This document shows positions 16,361 through 24,502 of a DNA stretch of 64,000 nt, in pieces. The stretch comes from an uncultured Lachnospiraceae bacterium (GTDB lineage Bacteria; Bacillota; Clostridia; Lachnospirales; Lachnospiraceae): the NCBI GenBank assembly GCA_910579865.1, contig CAJTXA010000001.1:186001-250000 (forward strand), read 5' to 3'. Under the pieces are notes generated by a model. That model was not told the origin of the DNA, made no database searches, and worked only from the letters and a program-made list of their open reading frames with translations. Positions within the stretch are counted from its first letter, which is position 1; the number at the start of each line of letters is the position of its first letter. The position numbers were made by a program, and so were the translations under genes.

Positions 16361-18217
16361 ATGTGCGGAATAGCTGGTTTTTGCGATTTTCATAGACCTT
16401 TAACGGATCATCTAATACCCAATCAAAAAATTTGCGAAACAATGGGCAAAACCCTTCACCATAGAGGCCCTGATCATTTCGATACCTATCTCAATAAAAA
16501 CTTTGCTTGTGCTCATGCACGTCTAGCTGTCATCGATCCTGACAGAGGTGCTCAACCTATGCGCCGAATTGTAGACGGAAAAGAATATGTGATTGTCTAT
16601 AATGGTGAACTTTATAATACACAAGAATTAAAATCGGAGCTTATCTCCAAAGGCTACTCTTTCACTACTTCCTGTGATACAGAAGTATTACTTTACACCT
16701 ATATTGCCTTCCAAGAAGCAGCACCTGAAAAACTCAATGGTATCTATAGCTTTGCTATCTGGGATGGCCTGCGTCAAGGTGTATTTCTTTGTCGAGATCG
16801 TTTTGGAGTAAAGCCTCTTTTTTATAGTTTTTTTGACAACCGTTTTTTATTTGCTTCTGAAATAAAAGCAATTTTAGCTTATCCAGGAAAAGAAGCAGTA
16901 ATTGGAATCTATGGACTTTGTGAAATTTTTGGATTAGGCCCTGCTCGCTCCCCAGGCTGTGGTGTCTATCAAGGAATCCATGAAATCCAACCAGGCTATG
17001 CAGCCTATATCGATTATTCTGGTATCCGCTGTTACCCATATTTTACCCTAACTGCTAAAGAGCATACAGAAACCTACGAGCAGACAGTGGAACATGTTCG
17101 TTTCTTACTTACAGATGCCATTAAAAGACAGCTTGTTTCTGATGTTCCCTTATGTACGCTGCTTTCTGGTGGTGTGGATTCTAGCCTAATCTCTTCTGTT
17201 GCATCCTCTCTATTAAAAAAAGAAGGAAAACGCCTTTCCACCTACTCCTTTGACTATGTAGATAATACAAAATACTTTAAAGCCTCCTCTTTTCAGCCTT
17301 CCGAAGATCGTCCTTATGTACAGATTATGGTCAATGCTCTAAATTCGGATCACACCTATCTATACTGTAGTAACCAAGAACTTTATCAATGTCTTTTTGA
17401 AGCAGTACGTGCCAAAGATCTGCCTGGAATGGCTGATGTAGATTCCTCTATGCTACATTTTGCCAAGGGAATCAAACAGCATCATACCGTTTGCCTTTCA
17501 GGAGAATGTGCAGATGAAATCTTTGGTGGTTATCCATGGTTCCGAGATGAAGAAATTTATCAAAAGAAAACCTTCCCATGGTCCAAAAATTTCTCTTTCC
17601 GTCAGGAAGTCCTTCATCCAGAAATTGCTGCACTTCTTCCACTTGAAGAATATGTTGCTTCTCAATATGAAAAAACTATGGCAAGAGTTTCCTACCTGCC
17701 AGAAGAATCTCCTATTAAAAAACGGCAGCGGGAAATTAGCTATCTAAATACTTCTTGGTTTATGACTACCTTATTAGATCGCAAAGATCGTATGACTATG
17801 GCCTCTGGTTTAGAAGTTCGAGTTCCATTTGCAGATCATCGGCTTATTCAATACCTTTACAATGTCCCATGGGAATATAAATACCACAATCAAGAAGTCA
17901 AAGCTCTGCTTCGGGATGCTTTTTGTGACTATCTTCCAGATGCTGTATTGCACCGCAAAAAATCCCCTTACCCAAAAACCTATCATCCAGAATATGAAAC
18001 ACTTCTAAAAACGCAATTAAAAGCAATTTTAGATAATTCAGCAGAACCTCTTCATAAATTAGTCAATCAAAATTATTTAACTACACTGATGAACAGTCCA
18101 GCTGATCTAGGAAAGCCATGGTTCGGACAGCTTATGGCTGTACCACAAATGTATGCCTATCTGATTGAAATTAATGACTGGTTAAAAACCTACCAAGTTC
18201 GTTTGGAGCTTTCCTAA
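16361..18217 (+). CDS. asnB: asparagine synthase, glutamine-hydrolysing
   Basis: Makes asparagine from aspartate, ATP and glutamine. The N-terminal class II amidotransferase domain begins MCGIAGF with the catalytic Cys2 after Met removal; HRGPD and YNGELYN are glutaminase motifs. The synthetase domain holds the pyrophosphate loop LLSGGVDSS near residue 270 and CLSGECADEIFGGYPW. Length 618 residues is typical of the bacterial AsnB type. AAGGAGG lies eight bases before the ATG. The S8 peptidase follows after 27 bases and is probably cotranscribed. Confidence 0.96.
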   Translation: MCGIAGFCDFHRPLTDHLIPNQKICETMGKTLHHRGPDHFDTYLNKNFACAHARLAVIDPDRGAQPMRRIVDGKEYVIVYNGELYNTQELKSELISKGYSFTTSCDTEVLLYTYIAFQEAAPEKLNGIYSFAIWDGLRQGVFLCRDRFGVKPLFYSFFDNRFLFASEIKAILAYPGKEAVIGIYGLCEIFGLGPARSPGCGVYQGIHEIQPGYAAYIDYSGIRCYPYFTLTAKEHTETYEQTVEHVRFLLTDAIKRQLVSDVPLCTLLSGGVDSSLISSVASSLLKKEGKRLSTYSFDYVDNTKYFKASSFQPSEDRPYVQIMVNALNSDHTYLYCSNQELYQCLFEAVRAKDLPGMADVDSSMLHFAKGIKQHHTVCLSGECADEIFGGYPWFRDEEIYQKKTFPWSKNFSFRQEVLHPEIAALLPLEEYVASQYEKTMARVSYLPEESPIKKRQREISYLNTSWFMTTLLDRKDRMTMASGLEVRVPFADHRLIQYLYNVPWEYKYHNQEVKALLRDAFCDYLPDAVLHRKKSPYPKTYHPEYETLLKTQLKAILDNSAEPLHKLVNQNYLTTLMNSPADLGKPWFGQLMAVPQMYAYLIEINDWLKTYQVRLELS

Positions 18218-18244
18218 ACTTTGCTATTTGGAGGTAGTATAAAT

Positions 18245-19990
18245 ATGGATGAAACTAATTTAACCATGCAAAAATCCTGTCAAGATATGATTTTATCCGA
18301 AGACTATATTGATTTAATTTTAAATATAGAAAGACAATCTAACCGTGAACTTTTAGAAAAAGAAACTTCTGGCTGTATGGAAACGATCAACAATCGATTG
18401 GCTATCTTTCACTATCCAATTAATAAAATACCAGATATCACTTCTGTTGTTTATAATTATCGTGTTCTTCCAAAACTTTATGGTTTACAAGATACAACTA
18501 GTATGGAATCTGCTGGTATTATACGCCTGCGCAATTTAGCAGGCGACCGATTTCGTGGAAAAGGTGTCTTAATTGGTCTTATTGATACAGGAATTGATTA
18601 TACCCATCCAGTATTTCGTTTTTCTGATGGAAGCAGTAAAATAGAAGCGATCTGGGATCAGAGTATACAATCAGGAACTCCACCAGAAGGCTTCTTTTAT
18701 GGGAGTGAATATAAAAAAGAAGAAATTCAAACAGCTTTAGCAAATGACAATCCCTATTCTGTTGTTCCATCGATTGATACCATTGGTCATGGAACATTTT
18801 TATCTGGAATTGCTGCTGGATCGGACTATCCAGAAGGAGATTTTAGCGGAGCAGCACCAGATGCTTCCATTGCTATGGTAAAATTAAAACCTGCAAAACA
18901 GATTTTTCGGGACTATTATCTAGTTGCAAAAGACGCCGTCTGTTATCAAGAAACAGATATTCTTAGTGGGATTAGTTATCTTCTTCATATGGCAGAATCT
19001 AAGAATGTTCCTCTTGTTATTTTATTAGCACTTGGTACAAATAATGGTGGTCATGCAGGTATCAGCAATCTAGCTAATTATCTTAACAATATTGCAGAAC
19101 TTTCTAGTCTTGCTGTTGTTATTTCTGCTGGTGATGAAGGAAATCGTGCGTTACACTATCAAGGAGATTTCTCCACCATACAAAATGGAGCTCCTTCTGT
19201 CTCTGCTTTTGAAACAGTAGAAATTATTGTAGGAGAAGGAGAACAAGGCTTTTGTGCTGAATTTTGGATGCCGCTTCCCTCTTTTGCTACCATTTCTATT
19301 GTATCACCCAGTGGAGAAGTCTCTCCTAAAGTAACAGGCAAACTTGGCAACAGTTATACCTATCGTTTTTTATTTGAAAATACAAAAATTTCAATACAAT
19401 ATCATTTAATTGGCGGCTATTTAAATGATGTTCTTATCTTTTTACGAATTGAAGAACCGGTTCCTGGTATTTGGAGACTTCGCATTTATCCAGAAGGAGA
19501 GGCAAAAGGTGTCTATAACATCTGGCTCCCTATTCACGAATTTTTAAGTGCAGATACTCGTTTTTTAAAACCAAACCCTAATATTACAATTACAGAACCT
19601 TCTACTACACTAAATGCAATTACAATCTCCACTTATAACCATGCAGATGACAGTATCTATCTTTATTCTGGCAGAGGTTTTACAAGAAGTCTTTCCATTA
19701 AACCAGATTTAGCTGCTCCTGGTGTTAATATTTATGGCCCACTGCCAGAAAACCGCTTTGGTGTTCGTACAGGTTCCTCTATCTCAGCCGCCCATGTAGC
19801 AGGAGCCTCTGCTGTCCTTTTATCTTGGGGAATTATTGAAAAAAATGCTATTTTTCTTAACAGCAGTACGATAAAAAGCTACCTAATCCGAGGAGCAAAT
19901 CGAAAGCCTTCTGTCACCTATCCAAATCGGGAATGGGGTTATGGAAGTCTTGACCTTTATCAAAGTCTTAATGTTCTCCGTCCCTCCTAA
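18245..19990 (+). CDS. S8 (subtilisin-like) serine peptidase, CspB-like, without signal peptide
   Basis: A 581-residue subtilase with an intact triad: Asp in LIDTGIDYTHP (about residue 114), His in GHGTFLSGIAAG (about 181) and Ser in GSSISAAHVAGA (about 512). A long insert between His and Ser is typical of the clostridial Csp-like family. No signal peptide or membrane segment, so it is probably cytosolic or packed into spores. In Clostridium, Csp proteases act in spore germination, but Lachnospiraceae carry several paralogues and no such role can be claimed. The ATG at 18245 is chosen because GGAGG is ten bases upstream. Confidence 0.88.
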   Translation: MDETNLTMQKSCQDMILSEDYIDLILNIERQSNRELLEKETSGCMETINNRLAIFHYPINKIPDITSVVYNYRVLPKLYGLQDTTSMESAGIIRLRNLAGDRFRGKGVLIGLIDTGIDYTHPVFRFSDGSSKIEAIWDQSIQSGTPPEGFFYGSEYKKEEIQTALANDNPYSVVPSIDTIGHGTFLSGIAAGSDYPEGDFSGAAPDASIAMVKLKPAKQIFRDYYLVAKDAVCYQETDILSGISYLLHMAESKNVPLVILLALGTNNGGHAGISNLANYLNNIAELSSLAVVISAGDEGNRALHYQGDFSTIQNGAPSVSAFETVEIIVGEGEQGFCAEFWMPLPSFATISIVSPSGEVSPKVTGKLGNSYTYRFLFENTKISIQYHLIGGYLNDVLIFLRIEEPVPGIWRLRIYPEGEAKGVYNIWLPIHEFLSADTRFLKPNPNITITEPSTTLNAITISTYNHADDSIYLYSGRGFTRSLSIKPDLAAPGVNIYGPLPENRFGVRTGSSISAAHVAGASAVLLSWGIIEKNAIFLNSSTIKSYLIRGANRKPSVTYPNREWGYGSLDLYQSLNVLRPS

Positions 19991-19994
19991 TTTT

Positions 19995-21431
19995 TTATGG
20001 CAATGTCAACTGGCTATTTCCTCTCATTTCAATAAGAGGTCCTCCTGTATTTTCAATATAGGCCTTTGTTACAGTTACCTTCCCAATATTGTCATCTTTT
20101 GGAATTTCATACATGATATCCAGCATAAATTCCTCTATAATTGCACGAAGGGCTCTGGCTCCAGTATCCTTTTCCATCGCCTTTTGTGCAATTGCTTCTA
20201 AAGCTTCTTCTTCAAAGATAAGTTGTACTTCGTCCATTGCAAGTAAACATTCATATTGTTTTAAAATCGCATTTTTTGGTTCTTTTAATACACGAATTAA
20301 CATCTCTTTTGACAATTCTTCTAATGAAAAAACAATTGGAAGACGTCCTAAAAATTCTGGTATCATACCAAAAGTACGTAAATCCTCTATCGTTACTTTT
20401 GTCATCAAATTTTTTTCTTTATCATAGTGATCTTTTAATTCCCCAGAAAATCCCATTGTAGAGTGTTTATTTAATCGTTCTTTAATAATATCCTCTAAAT
20501 CTGGAAATGCACCACCACAGATAAATAAAATATTACTAGTATTAACCGTAGCTAGTGGAACCATTGCATTTTTACTATTTGCTCCTACTGGAACCTCCAC
20601 ATCGGCTCCTTCTAACAACTTTAACATACCTTGTTGTACGGATTCACCACTGACATCTCGACTATGTGCATTTTTCTTTTTTGCAATCTTATCAATCTCA
20701 TCAATAAAAATAATCCCTCGCTCTGCTTTCTCTACATCATTATTTGCAGACGCAAGCAATTTTGATACTACACTTTCAATATCATCTCCAATATAACCTG
20801 CTTCTGTCAATGAGGTTGCATCTGTAATTGCAAGAGGCACATCTAATAATTTTGCTAATGTCCGCACCAGATATGTTTTTCCACTTCCAGTTGGTCCAAT
20901 CATCAACATATTGGATTTTTCAATTTCTACCTCTTGATTTTGCTTTTCATCCATTGCTGCAATTCTTTTATAATGATTATAAACAGCTACTGAAATCACT
21001 TTTTTCGCATGTTCTTGTCCTACTACATAATCATCTAATTTCTCTTTTATCTTATGAGGAGCTGGCATCTTCTGAATATTAAAGACCGGATCGACCTTTT
21101 TTTCTTCTTTTGGTTTTTTCTTTTTTAATTTCTGACGCTGTGGAATCTCCCCATGCAAATCGGAAAGATTCATAAAATTCAAGTTCGAAAGTTTCATTAA
21201 ATCGGCATATTGCATCCCTGTTGAACCTTGAATCGAATCAAATGTTTTCTGCATACAGTCGGTACAAACACTGATATTTCCAGGCATCTCCACCATCTTT
21301 CCAGCTTTGCTTTCTGGACGGCGACACATATAACAGATTTTTTCATATTCATCTGTTTTTTTGGAAGAACTTGCCGTAGTACCAGAACCTTGTACTCTGG
21401 TTTCTTTCTTATCTTTCTCATTTTCACTCAT
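19995..21431 (-). CDS. clpX: ATP-dependent Clp protease ATP-binding subunit ClpX, long solitary copy
   Basis: AAA+ unfoldase. It has the N-terminal zinc-binding domain (two CxxC pairs, about residues 33-36 and 55-58), Walker A GPTGSGKT near 178, Walker B IIFIDEIDKIA near 240, and the sensor-2 arginine region TGARALRAI. The 478 residues exceed the usual about 420: there are roughly 25 extra charged residues before the zinc finger and a long Lys/Glu linker after it. It is not next to clpP or tig, so it may be a second, specialised ClpX. The start at 21431 begins MSENEKDKK; an upstream in-frame extension is unlikely. Confidence 0.9.
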   Translation of the reverse strand: MSENEKDKKETRVQGSGTTASSSKKTDEYEKICYMCRRPESKAGKMVEMPGNISVCTDCMQKTFDSIQGSTGMQYADLMKLSNLNFMNLSDLHGEIPQRQKLKKKKPKEEKKVDPVFNIQKMPAPHKIKEKLDDYVVGQEHAKKVISVAVYNHYKRIAAMDEKQNQEVEIEKSNMLMIGPTGSGKTYLVRTLAKLLDVPLAITDATSLTEAGYIGDDIESVVSKLLASANNDVEKAERGIIFIDEIDKIAKKKNAHSRDVSGESVQQGMLKLLEGADVEVPVGANSKNAMVPLATVNTSNILFICGGAFPDLEDIIKERLNKHSTMGFSGELKDHYDKEKNLMTKVTIEDLRTFGMIPEFLGRLPIVFSLEELSKEMLIRVLKEPKNAILKQYECLLAMDEVQLIFEEEALEAIAQKAMEKDTGARALRAIIEEFMLDIMYEIPKDDNIGKVTVTKAYIENTGGPLIEMRGNSQLTLP

Positions 21432-21609
21432 CGTTTTACTATTCCTTTCTCCATCTATCTCGCCTTTTTGCAATGGAAAGAGGCACAGCAAGCTGCACCT
21501 CTAACCTTTTTTCTTTTCCCATTCAGCTATCCATAGTGATTATAACTTACTTAAGAATAATGAACAAGTAAAAACTTTATAAATATTCTTTCTGAATTGT
21601 AATTTCTCC

Positions 21610-23049
21610 TTATCTTAAATCCGTTTCTGGTCTTTTTCCTAATGTTACTTCTACTTCATTTTCCACATATTGATTTCGTCCCTCTGCATATTCTAATGTA
21701 ATTTTTACTGTTTCACCAGCTCGATAATATTGGAGTAAATTTTGCAATTCTGCTTTTGAACTAACAGAAATTCCATCAAATTTTGTAATAATATCATATT
21801 TTTGAATCCCAGCCTGTTCTGCTGCACTTTCTTCTTCCACTGATTGTACTGATACTCCAAGTGGTATTCCAAGTGTTGCATAAGAAGAGCTTGTATCCAC
21901 TACGCTAATTCCAAGATATCCTCGCTCATCAGCATCTACAATTTCTGTTCTTCTTTTTACAATTACTGTTTCCTGATTCATTAACTCATTAATAATATCC
22001 ATTGCATCTGAAATTGGAATTGCATATCCCATTCCTTCTACTACTGTCCCTGAGTAACCAGAAGAAGATGTTTTTGCGGAATTAATCCCAATTACTTCAC
22101 CATTCATATTTAATAGTGCTCCACCACTATTTCCCTGGTTAATTGCTGCACTTGTCTGAATTGCATGATAAGAAATATTGTCTACATTCACTTCTCTGTT
22201 TAACGCACTCACTACTCCAGTTGTTACAGACTGTCCATAGCCTAATGCATTTCCAATCGCTACCGTTCCTTCTCCTACACGTAAATTATCAGAATTTCCC
22301 AAAGTAGCAATTTTAATAAAAGACATCACTTCTTCTGGAATACTTTCCAATGGAATTGCCAATACAGCCAAATCATTCTCCGCTGAGGAACCCTTTAATA
22401 TAGCATCAACTGAAATATCATCTGTCTGATCTGCTGGTGTTGCATCAGAAAATGTTACTGTAATTGTATGAGCTGAATCAATCACATGATAATTTGTTAC
22501 AATTAAAAGTTCGGTATCATTTTTTCCTACAATAAACCCAGAACCACTAGAATTATATTCTTGTGTCCCCATAGAAAATGGCCCATACGTAAGAGTAGTA
22601 GAAACCCGACTTACTACAGATACAACAGAAGGCATTGCCTGTTCAACAATATCTGCTACTCCAGAAATTACAACGGAAGAATTATTTGCTGTAACAGTTG
22701 CTGGAATCTTTGGTGTATCTTGATTACTCTCTGCTACCTTTTGTGGAGTGAAACCTGCTACTCCTGCTGCATACTGAACTCCAGTAAATGCTACTCCTGC
22801 TATTATGCCAAATACAGCCGCTTTTGCAAGAAATACAACACCTCTTTTTGCCTTACCACCTTTTTTCTTCTTTGAAGTATTTCTAGTTTCTAATGTTTGA
22901 TTCCAATTATTTTGCGGTTCTTGATAAGAGGTTGCATAAGCAGCATTCCCATAAAAATTTCGTTCTCTTTCTTTATTTGCATTTGTTTCTTCTGTTACTT
23001 CACCCATAATAAAATTTGTAGTTTGTTCTTTCTTTTCTTCATTCAACAT
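21610..23049 (-). CDS. HtrA/DegP-type serine protease with PDZ domain
   Basis: Membrane-anchored trypsin-like protease that handles misfolded proteins outside the membrane. A cytoplasmic Asn/Lys-rich tail of about 70 residues precedes one membrane helix (about 73-95); the protease domain shows the triad His in NYHVID, Asp in ENDLAVLAI and Ser in QGNSGGALLN; a single PDZ domain follows (GYLGISVVDT to the end). The start at 23049 has GAGGG eight bases upstream; the ATG two codons earlier is too close to that site. Confidence 0.92.
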   Translation of the reverse strand: MLNEEKKEQTTNFIMGEVTEETNANKERERNFYGNAAYATSYQEPQNNWNQTLETRNTSKKKKGGKAKRGVVFLAKAAVFGIIAGVAFTGVQYAAGVAGFTPQKVAESNQDTPKIPATVTANNSSVVISGVADIVEQAMPSVVSVVSRVSTTLTYGPFSMGTQEYNSSGSGFIVGKNDTELLIVTNYHVIDSAHTITVTFSDATPADQTDDISVDAILKGSSAENDLAVLAIPLESIPEEVMSFIKIATLGNSDNLRVGEGTVAIGNALGYGQSVTTGVVSALNREVNVDNISYHAIQTSAAINQGNSGGALLNMNGEVIGINSAKTSSSGYSGTVVEGMGYAIPISDAMDIINELMNQETVIVKRRTEIVDADERGYLGISVVDTSSSYATLGIPLGVSVQSVEEESAAEQAGIQKYDIITKFDGISVSSKAELQNLLQYYRAGETVKITLEYAEGRNQYVENEVEVTLGKRPETDLR

Positions 23050-23175
23050 AATCATTTCCCTCTTTCTATCTAGTTTTTATTTATATTTTTTCTTTCTAAG
23101 ATATTTTTCTTTTTTAAGAACCTGTCTTATCTGTTTTGTTCTTAACTATGGCTTAAGTATAAAGAGGGATTGTGT

Positions 23176-23856
23176 TTAAATTGTGTTTTCTCTATTAAAA
23201 AAGTTTGAACTCTTTACTTCTTGCAATTTACATGTTGTATAAATTCCTTCTTGATTTGGAAAACAAATAGAAAGCAAATAATGTTCTCCTAAAACAGTCT
23301 GCAAAAACTGCCATTTTTTTTGATTGGAAGCAATCAAATGAATTTGCTTTTGAAAATAAAATGGTTTTTGTTCCTTTGACAACTGTAAAAATTGAAGAAA
23401 TCTTTGATCTTGTTTTAAATAAAATTCTACTTCACAAAGTGGAAACGAAAGCCCTCTTCCAATCGCTTTAATAAAACTTTCTTTTAAAGTCCAATACTGC
23501 AAAAATCTCATTTCAACATCTTCTGCTTGATAACAACTGAAATCTTTTTTTTCTCTCTCTGTCAACGCTTTCTGTACAAGTGCTTGTGTTACTCGTCTTT
23601 TACCCTCAATATCAATTCCTATTTCATATTCTGCTATTATACAAACTGCCGCACCATTACAATGACTGATATTAAAATAAATCTGCGGATAATCGTATAA
23701 ATAAGGTTTTCCATATTTTCCTTTTTCTATTTTAGGAACCTGTTCTATTCCATATCTCTTTTTCAAACCATAAAAAAGCAATCCATAGCCTATCTGATGT
23801 GCGATTTTCTCTTTTTGTTCTTTTTTCTTATCATAAAAACAATAATATACATCCAT
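23176..23856 (-). CDS. 4'-phosphopantetheinyl transferase, Sfp-like
   Basis: Transfers phosphopantetheine from CoA to carrier proteins. The metal and substrate motifs IGIDIEGKRR and WTLKESFIKAIGRGL are both present, and 226 residues fits the Sfp type rather than the short AcpS type. No polyketide or peptide synthetase lies in the window, so the partner carrier protein is elsewhere. The N-terminal part (FYGLKKRYGIEQVPKIEKGKYGKPYL) is also typical. Confidence 0.9.
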   Translation of the reverse strand: MDVYYCFYDKKKEQKEKIAHQIGYGLLFYGLKKRYGIEQVPKIEKGKYGKPYLYDYPQIYFNISHCNGAAVCIIAEYEIGIDIEGKRRVTQALVQKALTEREKKDFSCYQAEDVEMRFLQYWTLKESFIKAIGRGLSFPLCEVEFYLKQDQRFLQFLQLSKEQKPFYFQKQIHLIASNQKKWQFLQTVLGEHYLLSICFPNQEGIYTTCKLQEVKSSNFFNRENTI

Positions 23857-23937
23857 CTTATTCTTTCCTTTAAAATCTTTTATGAAACCATTTTTTATCT
23901 TAACATAAAAAATAGAATCTTCCTACTCTAATTTATA

Positions 23938-23990
23938 AAAAAGCAGGAAATGGCAAAATCTATTAATCTGTCACTTCCCACTTTTTTCTT
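23938..23990 (-). terminator. terminator hairpin downstream of the small decayed gene
   Basis: On the - strand AGTGGGAAGTG pairs with CATTTCCTGCT (four G-T pairs) around a long loop, followed by six Ts. It lies just past the stop of the small reading frame at 24007, suggesting that this stretch was once a transcribed gene. Confidence 0.5.
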
Positions 23991-24006
23991 ATTTACTCTT
24001 CTACTC

Positions 24007-24270
24007 CTAAAAGTCTTTCTGCTTGCTTATATATGCAATCGTAAAATAAACATCTTCCGAAGAACCAAGACTTAATCCATTATCAACAAGATAATTTGTT
24101 TTCTTATAACACTCAATACACCGAGCCTGATCATAACCATTCGATTGGTACCACAAAAATCTTATATTTACAGCCAAAGAAAAAAACAAAATAATTATTA
24201 AAAAAACCTGATAAATATTTTTCTTTTCGATAATTTTTTCATAATAGATATAATCTCCATTTTCATATTA
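24007..24270 (-). pseudogene. possible small membrane protein gene with lost start (frameshift)
   Basis: The frame encodes a protein-like sequence: a polar start (NGDYIYYEKIIEKKNIYQ), one membrane helix (VFLIIILFFSLAVN) and a polar tail of about 50 residues. There is no ATG in frame: a stop comes directly before it. However an ATGAAAATGG sits exactly at its head in the next frame, so adding one A to the A4 run would give a complete 80-odd codon gene. This suggests a one-base loss. No ribosome binding site is visible, so it may simply be decayed. A terminator follows. Not recognised as a known family. Confidence 0.3.
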
Positions 24271-24313
24271 TTTTATAGATATGTATTATTTATTACTATA
24301 ATTTATATATCTC

Positions 24314-24338
24314 ATACTTATAATTATTTTATAAGTAT
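24314..24338. repeat. 10-bp inverted repeat in AT-rich intergenic region
   Basis: ATACTTATAA and TTATAAGTAT are perfect inverted repeats separated by five bases, upstream of the promoter of the 683-residue protein. It could be an operator or a chance result of the extreme AT content. Confidence 0.35.
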
Positions 24339-24378
24339 AAAATAAATCTTTTATAAATAATCTTTTTTGTTTCAATTA

Positions 24379-24407
24379 TTGTAATACCTATTCCATCATG
24401 TTATAAT
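24379..24407 (+). promoter_or_regulatory. promoter of the phage-like gene pair
   Basis: TTGTAA (24379-24384) and TATAAT (24402-24407) with a 17-base spacer lie about 95 bases before the start codon. Confidence 0.5.
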
Positions 24408-24502
24408 AACTATAATTGTAAAAAGAAAATATATTATTTCTTCAATGACAAAGAAGTATTCATCCTTTAAAAATATTCTAAGTTATACTAGGAGGTCTTA
24501 TT

